DNA from: Rhipicephalus microplus
Taxonomy: Eukaryota > Arthropoda > Arachnida > Ixodida > Ixodidae
Length of the DNA: 64,000 bases
Reading direction: 5' to 3'
Assembly (NCBI RefSeq): GCF_043290135.1
Contig: NC_134709.1
Location: 66,132,556 to 66,196,555 of the forward strand
Below are positions 31,481 to 42,550 of this stretch, one piece after another. The translations under genes were made by a program, and so were the position numbers. The stretch's first letter is position 1. Each line of letters begins with the position of its first letter. The notes beneath the pieces are model-generated. The model was given only the letters and a program-made list of their open reading frames with translations, was not told the origin of the DNA and ran no database searches.

Positions 31481-33317
31481 TTTGGGTTATATGCTTACAC
31501 ACTTACACTTTCTCGTCGATCATGTGATAGCATCGGGGAACAAGGTTCTGCAGACGTGCGATGAACCAACGCGTTGTATTCTATTCGCGCTTTCCAGCAC
31601 CTGTAGGTGGCGCGGAGAGCGTCTTCATATGGCGGGTCGAGAGGTGATGGACGCTACCCGAAAAGCATCTGCGTCTCGAGAATAAGGCGGCTTTCGGGCC
31701 TCTGGTATCTATAAGCTCTAAACTTTGACGATAAACGTGCAAACAGAGAAGGTTACTGCATGCTATACTCGGTTACAACATAAGACTAAGGACACCCTCC
31801 GGCCCCACTACTGCAGCGCGCCGGTCATTCATCTGTCCAACCGAGTAATGAATGGCAATTTTCTTACAGACCATAAGCATTTTTTTTGCTGATACTGAAA
31901 TACTACGCAGCTATATGAGCTCAAATTTCGTCGTTTTCTGCTTCAATGCTACGCTCAGCTGATCAGTGAAGTCTGAATTTTTTTATGTGATTTGCCAAGA
32001 AGTTATAATTTTTGACTGAAATATATCGAAATGAACACGTACCTGTAAAGTCATGTCATATGCGTGAACTACGGGAATGGTTCGATGTCACGGAAATACG
32101 CGATAGCAATTAATGGTTGAAAATTCTCCCTGTGATTGCTGTGGGTGGAGCTTACATTTCTTGTAAGGCTGTAGCCGACTATTATAACAGCAGTTGTGTG
32201 TTGGAAGAAGTGTTGAATGATTTAGAGTATTGCGTTCTCAGCTATAGGACAGAAGTCAGACTTACCGAAGACCTGGCACTTGAGCCATTGTACGTGCTCA
32301 AGGAGGGCATCATGCATTTTAATGACGTATATCACAGAACGTCTGGAATTCTATGTAAAGAAAAACCTAACGCTAAACTGCCTCATCTGATTCGCAGGGT
32401 ACCGACACTATCGTTGGCATAACGGCTGTGTTGGGCTGCGCCGGACGCCTGATATCTTTTTCTCGCGGAAGTACTCGTCATTGAGAGGAGATTTTTAAAT
32501 AAAAAATTAGGTGTGCCGCTTCCCAACTTTCCTATTGTGTTTTTGTTTTTAGCCCGATTGGCTGAGGAACAAAGATGGCAATTCTATCTAATTTCGAATC
32601 GATGGAACAAACCAGCTCCACAGGCATCACCGTCATGTTTCGCAACGGCTCACGTAGTTAGTAATAAATGGCCATTTACTGGGCCCCATAACAAATTTTT
32701 GTTAGACCGTGGGAGTTGTGTGTCCGGTGAAGATCATTATGTGAGACATTTTTTTTCATTTGGTTCATTACGGGCTTAAAAAACTTTTTTTTTGTTAATG
32801 AAACTTCGTGCAAAACAAAAGCTAGTGAGAGATTAGTGAAAGTACGTGCAAAACAAAAGCTTGCGGGGATTCCTTCTTCTCACGCAAAATCCGAGATTGG
32901 AACCACTTACCCAGACAAACAATCGAATGCGCTTCCGTTTCCATTTTCATTTCCGTACTTCAAAACAAGAAATGATGGTGCAGTTGTCACCAGTGATGCA
33001 TTACATTTGTTACAAAAGCGACACTCATGTTTTCTTTCCTTTTTTCAATTATTTATTGTTGCTTCGTCGTTTTTAGTTGCATTTTATGATAACGTTGAAA
33101 TGTCTAGTGCACTTTGCAGACACTTGCTTCTTTTCAATCCTTTTCATTGAAAGTGTTGAATATTGTATTGTGCAAACGTGTCACTACTTCTTTTTGATAT
33201 ACAGAATGTTCTTTTTATATTTTTATGTATACAGTGCTGCATTCACCTGTTGACTTTTTTATGACATTTTGTAAATTAGCTTCTTTATGGTTTCAAGTAC
33301 ATTTGTAATTACGGTGT
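31481..33317. other. Intron 5, long unassigned segment
   Basis: It contains a 101-codon plus-strand frame at 32117-32422 (starts MKILPVIAVGGAYISCKAV) with no recognised domain and a short direct duplication of GTGCAAAACAAAAGCT at about 32808 and 32849. No gene is called. Confidence 0.4.
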
Positions 33318-33395
33318 TACCCATCCTTTCCTGCTTAAGGCCTGAAAATTCAGGCCAGAAGTATGAAATAAATGACAAATAAATAAATAAATAAA
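33318..33395 (+). repeat. LINE 3' terminus with stem-loop and AAAT tail
   Basis: CCTGCTTAAGGCCTGAAAATTCAGGCC contains a perfect stem (GGCCTGAA/TTCAGGCC). It is followed by AGTATGAAATAAATGAC and (AAAT)n, the same arrangement as 30580-30630 (CCTGCTTGGACCACTTAGTGTCCGCAGTAT). A severely 5'-truncated relative of the LINE at 28920; its 5' limit is not visible. Confidence 0.6.
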
Positions 33396-33590
33396 TGATA
33401 GTTCTCATTAATTTTAGTGCTCTAAACTCTATTTTTTAATCAGGTGTGTCGGAGTAATTGAGACACACGAATGTCAGTCTTACCTGCAGTCCTGTCATGT
33501 TTCTTTTATGCCTGGTGACAGATGCATAAATCAAAGAAAAATTAAACTCGATAGTAGACGATAATGAGTACGCGTGTTTGTATTCCGCAG

Positions 33591-33646
33591 GTTGACCCTG
33601 GCGAGCGTGTCGCTCAGCGAGAAAACTAGCTGGGCACAACAACTGC
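33591..33646 (+). CDS. ABCA 56-bp microexon linking NBD1 tail to TMD2
   Basis: A short exon is inferred from signals and phase. TTGTATTCCGCAG is a good acceptor and CTGC-GTAAGT a near-perfect donor. Read with the phase-2 entry left by the preceding exon it encodes 18 full codons (LTLASVSLSEKTSWAQQL) without a stop and leaves phase 1. That is exactly the phase the next exon (62190) needs; without this exon the two neighbours are out of frame. The peptide falls in the variable linker of ABCA proteins, so homology cannot confirm it. Confidence 0.75.
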
Positions 33647-34185
33647 GTAAGTCATGGCTTAATTCTGCTTGTTTTTTTTAGCTATACAGCCCTAAACACC
33701 GATTAGAAGTAAACATTGTCCTGATCATAGGCGTAGGCATGGTTCTCTGTTGGAGCTAAGTGTGTGGGGGGGGGGGGGCAAATTGGCGGAAGTTACGTTG
33801 CAGCACTGCTTTTAGGGGCGAAGCTCCTCCGTTCGTCCCTCGTCGTAGTACGTAACATATCTTACATTTTTACCTGCAAGGTGGTGCCGGTGTGAAATTT
33901 CTCCTGTGCGTTGTTGAACAATAAAAAATTCGCAGCATGCGCATTAACTAAAAGCCGAATTCTCCTGCCTCTCATTCTCCCTTAGCAGCCATTGGCATGT
34001 ACAATGAGCACTATCTGACAAAAAAGGGTTGCTACGTAATACTCGCTGGGCGTAACCTCCTTGGTTTTAGAAAGGTTTAGCGAGCGTTGGGCCGCAGTGC
34101 CATGAATTCAGTGAACTAGTATATACCATGAACTCGAGGTGGTGCAAGGTGGGAAGGAGACACTAAGCGCAAGCCGTAAGAAAGT
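33647..34185. other. Intron 6 start, unassigned
   Basis: A G run at about 33765-33778; nothing else recognised. Confidence 0.45.
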
Positions 34186-34189
34186 GTGC

Positions 34190-34585
34190 TTGTGCCTCCT
34201 CTCGTTCAGTCCTTGTTATGTCCGCTGGATGGCGGGGCTTCTATATGAGGAACATATGATGAAAAGATGCGAGATGGTGGTACTTGAAGTGTTCACTAGT
34301 TGGACGAACGGACACACAGACAGTTGCATGGCCGGACGCACGGATGGCTGCATGGACAGATGGACGCAGGGGCGGATGCAAAGGCGGATGCATGGACGAA
34401 CGCAGGGACGTGCGGACGCACGAACAGACGCATGCACGGACGGCTGGAAGGACGCACGGATGGTCACACAGATGGACGCATGGACGGACGGAAGCAAGCA
34501 CGAATGGACAGTCAGATGCTTCGCGCCCGTCTTCATCATTCACCCTGTGGATATGCTGCCATTTTTGTTTAACCCACTCCACTAA
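34190..34585 (+). repeat. Dispersed repeat with GGACGGACG minisatellite core, copy 1
   Basis: Flanks (TCCTTGTTATGTCCGCTGGATGG … TTGGACGAACGGACAC and ATCATTCACCCTGTGGATATGCTG) are shared with 48870-49133. The core at about 34305-34510 is a degenerate array of ATGGACGGACGCA-like units, about 200 bp here versus about 50 bp in the other copy. Open frames in all six directions here come from the repeat. Confidence 0.75.
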
Positions 34586-34766
34586 GACCCTTCTGATTAG
34601 AATGCATTGAAAAACCAAGTTAACGAAGCCGTGCCACACTTTGTGAGCATAGTGAGACAGCAAAGCGGATCGATAAACACGTGAACCATACGTTATAGGC
34701 ACGTGAAAACACGTGACCCATACGTTATAGTCAGTTTATCTCTTGTAGTTCTGAGGCCAGCACATA

Positions 34767-35408
34767 CAGATTGTCCCACATAAATTGGAGCCAAGAATTT
34801 GAAAATGAAGGGCACTTCAGTGGCAAATTGAACCAAACGCGTACTACTCGCACTAGCCTGTAGATACTCAGGTTATTTCTTATTTCTCCCCATACTAACC
34901 ATTTAGAATTTTTGATTACCTTTTTTTATTTATGGGCTGGACACTCAAAATATGAACACTGAGACGCAGAGCGCTTTCAGAAACCACCGACTGAATTGTT
35001 TTCTTTACGATACGTGTAGCGCTGTTATTTTTTTTTTTCGCGTTGTATAGAAAGCCTATAGCAACACTATAGCAGTGCGCTCGCGGTCCGTCACACGGCT
35101 TCTTCTCACGTTTCGCGGGCTTTCTTTACAACGTGGAAAAAATAACAGTGCGAGATGCATAGTACAGTAAACTATTTAGTCGGTGGTTTCTGAAAGTGCT
35201 TTGCATCTCAATGTTCATATTTGGGATTTACAGCCCACAAATAATAAATTGCGTAATTAAGAATTATTCTTATTGTTATGGGGAGAAATAAAAAGATAGC
35301 CTGAGTACCTACAGGCTAGTGCGAGTAGTATGTGTTTGGTTCAATTTGCCTCTTAAGTGTCTTTCACTTTGAAACTCTTAGCTCAAGTTATATGGGACAC
35401 CCTAGCTG
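34767..35408. mobile_element. Full-length fold-back MITE, TA target site
   Basis: A 642-bp near-palindrome centred at about 35088. It is flanked by TA on both sides and starts CAGATTGTCCCACATAA, with its right end reading CAGCTAGGGTGTCCCATATAA on the other strand. The arms match over about 300 bp with scattered differences (for example CTACTCGCACTAGCCTGTAG, TTTCAGAAACCACCGACT, TTTATTTCTCCCCAT). TA duplication and a terminal CAG suggest a Tc1/mariner-type family. There is no coding capacity. Confidence 0.85.
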
Positions 35409-35410
35409 TA

Positions 35411-35655
35411 TATTAGATGCGAAGTATTTTTTGCCCGGGGCTGAGTCTATCTTTCCCTCACGTGTCAGCTCCCCCACTGTGCACGCACATCCCCTCACCC
35501 TTTCTCCCCTCTGCTTCACCCCAGCCCTCTCTCTACTGAGTCGGCCGTGAAGGCAAAGTTTCCGTGAGACGGAGTGCATCTGCTTTGTTCATAGCCGTTG
35601 GTCGTCAGTCTTTGCTGCTTTACACATTTCGTGAGGCAGAGCGCGTCTGCTTTGG
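35411..35655. other. Unassigned sequence
   Basis: Pyrimidine-rich at 35450-35540; nothing recognised. Confidence 0.4.
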
Positions 35656-35925
35656 TTAGCGCGGGATCACGTTCGATGTCTCTGGCATGTGCGTTGAGGG
35701 ACGGCTGTTTGGCAGTGCTATAGTCTTGGTCACCGGCATCAAGCGATGGTCACTGGCAGCGTTAGTCTTGTAGATGTTCTCAAGGGTGATGCACCTGCTT
35801 AAGGCGACGTAGAAGAGTTCCTGTGGGTGCCCATCACCATTTCTGCGCTGCTTCGCAAACACACAAGATTTCTTTAGCGGAAAATGGTGTAATTTGGTTT
35901 TGGTAATAACCATTATGTTAGGCAT
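35656..35925 (-). pseudogene. PIF1/Helitron-type helicase C-terminal scrap
   Basis: The minus-strand frame contains HPQELFYVALSRCITLENIYKT, close to the last helicase motif of PIF1 family enzymes (QLVYVALSRxTxLxxLYLTN). In animal genomes such fragments usually come from Helitron RepHel or PIF1-like transposon genes. Earlier helicase motifs are not seen nearby, and no Helitron ends (TC…CTRR hairpin) were found. Confidence 0.5.
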
Positions 35926-36834
35926 TTACTGGCGAACCAAATGCATTTTACGCTTTACCTATTGGTCTATCTATACAATTGGCGGCCTAGCTCCGTGTGC
36001 GTTCGTGGCCGTTCGATTAACCTGATGTACTACACCAAAACTGACGTGGCATGAAAAAAGCACAGACGAACATATATGACTTGTCATGACATGAAAATCA
36101 TGTCCAGCATGTCATGTACGTCAACTCATCACATACGTTACCCAGTATTGATTATCAAGCTATTAACTCGATGCATTACAAAATTAGCACGACATCCCAT
36201 CAGCGTGTGAAGACAAATAACTGGTTGTAATAAAAAATTTATGCCAAGCATGACTTCGCGGCATACATGACTCGGTCACGGTGTCCTAACGCTTTTATTA
36301 ACTTGATGAATAGCAAATTCGGTCAGCAAATTCGCGGCCAGTGATCTCAAATGCAGGGTCATATGCTGCGACAAGTAAACTAACCTCGCCATTCTTGGTG
36401 CTGTCATTTTGATTATTGAGCCTCGCATTCATTCCTTCGCTCGCTGTTATGAGGGAAGCGAAACATTCGTCGGCCTTCCGCATGTGAACCATGTATAGAT
36501 GGTTTCAAGGTCACAAGCGTTGTACCCCAGAGACCTTCCGGACACCTCATTTACCAGTTTATAACGTCGATACTGGAAACACGTTTTTAAGCTTCTTTTG
36601 AATGTAGGTAATGTCTCTAGTTTTTCAGATAAAAGAAACATGCGAAATGTTCAACAGAATCTCTTATATTTTCATGAAGCTCAAAATAACATTCATCTGA
36701 ATATATTTTGCCAAATAAGGGAAAGAAAGTGTAGAAAATCAGAGGACTATTTTCGTAAGCTCTTCTTACCCACCTATGTTATTTTGGCACATCGATGGAC
36801 AAAACCGGATGTCATCAAGCGGCTGTGTTTATAA
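35926..36834. other. Unassigned sequence, with CATGACAT words
   Basis: A short degenerate CATGACATG repeat at about 36075-36120 (TGTCATGACATGAAAATCATG). Open frames on both strands have no domain. Confidence 0.45.
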
Positions 36835-36922
36835 CAGTGAAAGACAACAGGATAAACAACTTTATTTGGTCCTGAGAGGCAAGGCAGCGGGCCAACTGTG
36901 TAGGTCCCCACCCAGCCGTTGG

Positions 36923-38581
36923 CTAGTCCCATGTCGGAACAGAGAGGCCATGCCTCTCCGCTCGTTCACGGGCCCTCTGGACAGCCTGAAGCTGGACGTC
37001 TTGTCTGGGGTCTGTGATTGCCGTCGTCCAGTCTTCTTCTGTTTTAAAATCCTGTAACGCAGGGCACTGCCAGAGCATGTGACTCAAAGAGCAAAATTCA
37101 CCACAATCTGGGCAAAGTGGATCAATATCCGGATGAAGCATGCTCAGAAAGCCCCTAGAGGGGTAGGACCCCGTCTGGAGCATGCGGAGCGTGCTTGCTT
37201 GTGATCTGTGGAGCTTATGATGGGGAAAGGGAAAAGTCTGTCGCTCTCCTCTGTAATGAGATGTTATCTCGTGAAAAGTAACGAGAGGATCACTGTGGAC
37301 GAGCTCTCCCGAACTCACCCGAGAGACCACCACGTTGCGGCTTGTGAAACCTCGCGCACAGTCGTGGGCTATCTCGTTTGGGTTCAGGTGACCCGGCAGT
37401 ACGTCTGGTCCCATGTGAGCGGGAAACCAGACTATGTGATGAATAACGTCTGAGGGGGGTTTGCTGTGGAGAATTCTGGCTGCCTCTGTGGCTATCAATC
37501 CCGATGCGAACGCCCTAACGGCCGCTCGGGAATCGGTGTACACCGAGGTGCGTTTCGTGTCCAGTAATGCCAGCGCTACAGCAGCCTGTTCTGCTACATC
37601 GACCAAGGAGGTCTTCACTGAAGCTGCCGAGACAAGTTCTCCCCTGTCATTGACTACTGCCACGGAAAACTTGCTGCCGCCGGCGTGGCGCGCCACGTCC
37701 ACAAATGTCTCTGTTCCGGAGAGGTTCTTTATGAAAGCCCTAGCCCTCGCCAACCTACGACCTTTATTGTGTTGGGGATGGATGTTTCGTGGAAGAGGGT
37801 CAACAATAAAGGAATTCTTTGTTTGATAATCAAGCTGCGTAGTTTCTCCGTGATTGAAGATAGGACGGAGGCCTGCCGCATCGAGCAGTTTTCTTCCTGT
37901 TTTGAAACTCGATAACCGAATTATTTGTGCTGACCTTTGCGCTTCAATTAATTCCGAAGTGGTGTTGTGCACTCCTAACTTCATGAGTTTTTCTGTGCTA
38001 GTCGTGATTGGGACGCCGAGCACCTTTTTGACACTTTTGTGCATGAGCGTGTCCAATTTATCCCTTTCCGTTTTGGTCCAATTGAGAGCCGCCACTATGT
38101 ATATGATATGGCTCATGAGGAAAGCGTGGTGGGCCCTAAGGAGGATATCCTCGCCTATGTCGCCCTTCTTGTTGAACACCCGCATAATTAATCTCAGAAT
38201 GTTCTCTGTTTTTGTGGTGAGATGGGCTATAGTCTTTGCGTTGCATCCCTTAGAGTCTAATAAAAGCCCCAGAATTTTCATAGAATTGACTCTAGGAATT
38301 GTGCGACCATCCTTGGTGCAAACGCTAATGGGCACCTGATCGAGAGGGGTGAGTCCCCTAACACCTCGTCTAGCCTGTCTGTACAGCAGGAGTTCCGACT
38401 TTTCCGGCGAAAGCACCAGTCCCGTACCTTCCAGGAAAGACTCTGTAACGTCCATAGCCTCCTGTAGAGCTTGTTCAACCGCCGCCTCCGATCCTCCGGG
38501 ACACCAGATTGTAATGTCTTCAGCATATAAAGCGTGTCCGACATTACGAACTTTAGAAAGGCTTGCCGACAGCTTGCGCAT
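36923..38581 (-). pseudogene. I-like ORF2, RT C-terminal half, RNase H, CCHC end
   Basis: Motif C reads HALYAEDITIW: the first Asp of the catalytic YADD is Glu (GAA). The thumb region, then RNase H (FVDVARHAGG, VAEQAAVALAL, VYTDSRAAVRAF, HIVWFPAHMG) with its D-E-D residues, follow. It ends with a zinc finger CPDCGEFCSLSHMLWQC and the stop at 36923. Compared with typical I elements it is complete at the C-terminus. Confidence 0.87.
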
Positions 38582-38583
38582 GG

Positions 38584-39594
38584 CTATGTTGAATAGAAGG
38601 GGGAGATAACTGCCCCTTGGGGAGTACCCCTTCGTCCGAGTTTGAAAGGCTCCGAGACTGATTGTCCCAATTTTATTGCCGCCGTCCGACTCTCGAGGAA
38701 AGATTCAACGAAGGAGAAGAATTTAACTCCCAGGTTCAAAGCCGATATCTCCTTAAGAATATAGTCGTGTTTGACAGTATCGAATGCTTTAGTGAGGTCC
38801 AGTGCGAGGACCCCTTTTACATCTTTGCTTGGAAAGTCAATTATGTGTGTTTTGAGGAGAAGCATGACATCTTGCGTGGAAAGTGAGGGCCTGAAACCTA
38901 CCATATTATATGGAAATAGGTCATTCCTCTCGATGTAGCGCGATATCCTGTTGTGTACTGCATGTTCTGCTACTTTGCTAAGGCAAGAAGTAAGGGAGAT
39001 CGGGCGGAGGTGATCTAAGCTGGGTGATTTACCTGGCTTGGGGATTAAGACCACTGTGGCCCTCTTCCAAGTTTCTGGTACGACGCCCTCCTCCCATACC
39101 CTGTTTATCTCCTTCACTAAGGCCTGAATGGCTTTATCATCCAAATTTCTTAAGAGCCGATTCGTAACTCCATCGGGACCTGGGGCAGACCTTCCGTTTA
39201 GGCCATGGAGCACTTCCCTGATCTCAGCTTCCGAGAAGGGAGCGTCCAACTCTGGGGAAGGCACACCCTCATACCGGTGGGGGACAGAAGTTGAGCTCTG
39301 GCTAAGCGGGAGGTACTTGTTGGCAAGTATCTGAAATTGGGAAGCTTCTGAGATGCCTGCCATTTTCTCCTTATTAATAAGTCGGTCTATGGCTAGTTTC
39401 TGATTGCCTTTGGATTGTCCATCATCTAGGAGGTGTTTGAAGAGGGTCCATTTGCCTCCTTTGCGCATTTTCCCGTCCGCAGCCGAGCAGGCGTCCCTCC
39501 ATTGTTGTTTATAGAGTTCGGAGCAGTGCTCCTCAATATGCCTATTGAGCTCCGCAATCTTTTTCCGTAGCCTGCGATTTAGCCTTTGTTTTTT
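38584..39594 (-). pseudogene. I-like ORF2, RT N-terminal half
   Basis: Contains LHGLNGRSAPGPDGVTNRLL, WKRATVVLIPKPGKSPSLDH, RPISLTSCLSKVAEH, motif A ALDLTKAFDTVKHD and motif B RRGTPQGAVISP. One base is missing near 38600 (…SPFYST then stop, while the next frame reads LLFNIAMRKL), which breaks the ORF right after motif B. Confidence 0.85.
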
Positions 39595-40509
39595 TCATCT
39601 CGCGATGAGAGAGCGTTTGGCGTCCAGGAGGTGCGCTAACCTTGCATCCATCCCCAGAGCATCAAATTCTGTTACTATTTCTTTGGTGGCCTTCTCGACA
39701 TCCTTCTGGATTTGTATAAGAAGTTCACTGAAGGTGTCATGTACTGACTCATCTTCACCTCTGATTTGCCTAAAAAGGTCCCAGTCTGTATATTTATAGG
39801 TTCTTGGGGGTGGTGCTCTTATTTCCATCCGGAGTTCTATGATGCTGTGGTCGCTTCCCAAGTTCTCCTGTAAGTTGGACCACTCGACCACCGCATTTCT
39901 AGTGAAGCTGAGATCAGGCATCGTGTCTCTGGCGACCCAGTTTCCCAGCCTCGTGGGAAAACGCGGGTCGGAGATAAGCGTTAGGTTTAAGTCTATACTG
40001 GCTGCAACTAGATTGGCCCCTTTCTTTGTCCTCGTAACATAGCCCCAAGACGGATGGGGAGCGTTGAAATCCCCAGCTACTATTAAAGGGTGCGATCTGG
40101 CGGCAGTTGCGACCCTATGAAGGAGTGAGCGGATATTATGTTTATAAGCCGAAGGAGGGCTATACAGGTTAAAAACGAATATGTTGCTTCGGATTTTGCC
40201 GTTGGGGATGATTTCAATTAATTGTGCCTCGAGACCGGATCTCTTATCCGAGTCGCAAATTTTGACTTCGTGCTGCTCAAAGGAGGTATCTTTCCTGACC
40301 AACGTGGTGATACCTCTGCCATTTGCGCCTTTTTGACTAATCGAACGGTAGCCCGAGAGAACTACCTTCTCGCTAAGTGTTTCCTGCAAGAGCAGGACGT
40401 GCGGCATTGACGCCTGTGCTTTGATGAGCTGCAGTAGAGCAGCTTTACGCCTTAAGAAACTTGCGCAATTCCACTGCCAGATAATTATGTTTCCGGTTTG
40501 GCCCGCCAT
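39595..40509 (-). pseudogene. I-like ORF2, APE endonuclease
   Basis: Starts MAGQTGNIIIWQWNCASFLR. Endonuclease motifs: QWNC with the metal-binding Asn, LLLQETL (catalytic Glu), VFNLYSPP, VAGDFNAPHPSWG (catalytic Asp and Asn), and GSDHSIIEL (catalytic His). A TGA at 39597-39595 interrupts the ORF; the same frame continues directly (KKQRLNRRLRKKIAELNRHI). The related element at 45990 has a Trp at this point, so TGG to TGA is the likely change. Confidence 0.85.
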
Positions 40510-40517
40510 TTTGAATA

Positions 40518-41368
40518 TTATTGAAGGAACATAGCCTGCGGCGAACTCGTAGCGTCCGAATCCTGCTGCACTATCTTGGCTTTTGCAATCGTACCAGTGT
40601 TGGTCGTCTTGAGTTTGCTAGAGTCAATCATTTTCATTTTAGATTCGAGGATTCCTACTCGACGTGTCAGGTGGGAGACGCTCCCGTCCATACGTTCGAT
40701 TGTGCTAGATTGAATGGCTAAGGCCTCTCTCACCTGCTTGAGCGATTCCTCAATCGCCGTTAAAGACGCGAGTACATTTTTCTCAGGGACCTGAGCGGGG
40801 GACTCGTCACTTTGCATTGCCACGCTTTCCGCGATCGCGGGGGGCGAAACGGCCTTGCGCTTATTCGACCCTCCTGCTTGAACCGGTATGGGTGTGGCTA
40901 CTTCACGGGGTTCACGCGAGTTGCGGAAGAGCTCGAACTCGGCCCTCAGCGTTCGTAGTGCTTCTTGAAGTTCTGCATTTTCTTTTTTAAGCATTAAAAT
41001 CTCTGATTGTTCTCTTTTTGCTCTGGTAAAATGCCCTGCGTTACCTTTTGGCCGCTTGGGATGTTCATCCTGGCCTTGTCCGCCCAAGACATTTGCTTCT
41101 GAACACGGCCCTTGGAACCCGATCGTCCTCTCGAACGGGAGCGACTGCTGCCCTTGTCACGCCCTCTGGAGCGAGAGCGCGATATGCTGCCGGAGCGTCC
41201 TCTGGAGCGGGAGCGTCCTCTAGATGCCGATCTGCTGCGATGAGCGCTGGAGAATGATTCTTCTTCCGCCAGTCCTTCTTCGCCTCCAGCTGTGTCGGAG
41301 CCACGCCGCGCGCGCCTACGGCGGCGCCGCCGTCTTTGGCGCATGATGTAGGGCACCTGGAAGCGCTT
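40518..41368 (-). pseudogene. I-like ORF1, RS-rich and coiled-coil part
   Basis: Continues from the TAA in the same frame through an Arg run (MRQRRRRRRRRARRGS) and a strongly Arg/Ser repetitive stretch (about residues 40-85). It then shifts frame near 41050-41087 into a coiled coil (ILMLKKENAELQEALRTLRA) and ends at 40518, only 9 nt before ORF2 starts at 40509. The RS part resembles splicing-factor RS domains, presumably by composition. Confidence 0.7.
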
Positions 41369-42264
41369 TTAGCACTTGCGGTCCGCCGTTGGGTGCGCTC
41401 CGCCACAGATGGCACACGTGGGATCACACTGATGATCCGGTGATGGTGACTGCATGCCGCATCCACGGCATTTCTTCTGTTCATCGCCCTTGGGGCAAAC
41501 ATCGGACCTGTGGCCCAAATCACCACATGCATAGCACACGTCCACTTGCCTGCGATACAAGGAACAAGGGTATCGAACACCATCACACACGACGTGCTGG
41601 GGGACCTTTTGTCCGTCAAACAACACGATCACTGTTGGTGTCTTCTTGATTCTTCGAACCCCCAGAGCGTCAGGGTTCCTCCGGTTGACGATCATCTCTG
41701 TCAGTTCTGCGTCACTGAGATCCACATTGATTCCACGGATCACTTCTTTACATGTGTCGTCAGACGCAGCCACGTAAGCCGCCAAGCCTATGACAGTCGA
41801 GCCCATACTTATCTCTTGGACCCTGGCGTAGGCACGTGCATTCGCCTCGAACGGCGTGGCAACGACGAAATGTTCTGGAAGGGGTTCGTGCACAGCGTGT
41901 CGTCGAACACCTGCTCTGCTGTTAGGGAAGCCGCCATTGCGAGCGAGCGCTTGAAGATAAGAAGGTCTGTCTTCTTGACATCCATCCCTCCAGGTGGCCG
42001 TATAATGGTCTTAAAGTGATCCCTGGGAAGGTTTGGGGTCCTGGAAGCTTTCACAACACGCCTCAACACGTTCTGTGAGGCGGCAGTGCGGGAGCCGCCT
42101 TTACCGCTTCCTGTCGCTGACGTGGGCGCATTACCAGCGTTACAATCCGCCCGCTCGGCAAGTTTCTTCTTCTTGTTGGCTACTTCAATCCATCCCGCGC
42201 ACTCCGCTTCTTCCGGATTGATGTCCATGCCTTCTGCAACCGACACATTGGGGTTGGAGGCCAT
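41369..42264 (-). pseudogene. I-like ORF1, N-terminal part with zinc knuckles
   Basis: Starts MASNPNVSVAEGMDINPEEA. A frameshift near 41870 separates the first frame (to …VFDDTLCTNPFQNI) from the second (FVVATPFEANARAYARVQEI…). Three knuckles follow: CYACGDLGHRSDVC, CRGCGMQSPSPDHQC and CAICGGAHPTADRKC. A TAA at 41371-41369 then stops the frame, where the related plus-strand copy has a Lys codon. ORF1 proteins bind element RNA. Confidence 0.82.
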
Positions 42265-42550
42265 TCTTCAGCTCGACGACGCGTTAGACGTCGTCGCGAC
42301 GCTGTTGCAGCGCCCGAGAAACGCGTCGACGCGCGAGGCGTCTGCGTGGCGTGGGTAAAAGTCCTGGGGATGTCCAAAAATTTCACCCACCGGTAAGATG
42401 TTGGTATCTGCTGGTTCACTACAACAAACGGCGTCGAATGATGCACAGTTCTTGCTAGTTGAGGCAAAAAATCCGTGCCAGAACACTTGAACAAACGGGA
42501 GCCGACGTGTTCGCACATCCTCACTGGGCGAGCGCCTCACTTCTGACTAA

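Larger units (their letters stand above)
36835..42550 (-). mobile_element. I-clade LINE (with RNase H), nearly full length
   Basis: On the minus strand: 5' UTR (about 42550-42265), ORF1 with gag-like CCHC knuckles, RS-rich and coiled-coil parts (42264-40518), ORF2 with APE endonuclease, RT, RNase H and CCHC end (40509-36923), and a 3' UTR with AATAAA at about 36857 (plus-strand TTTATT). RNase H after RT together with three Gag knuckles points to the I group. The copy has several frameshifts and stops, plus an altered RT motif. Its 5' end faces the 5' end of a related plus-strand element across about 450 bp. Confidence 0.88.

Noticed and set aside
32117..32422. 101-codon open frame as a host gene
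   Set aside because: No recognised domain, no promoter or splice support; left as unassigned.
34139..34702. Long open frames on both strands with periodic Arg/Asp/Trp or Pro/Ser/Val content
   Set aside because: They are translations of the degenerate GGACGGACG minisatellite.
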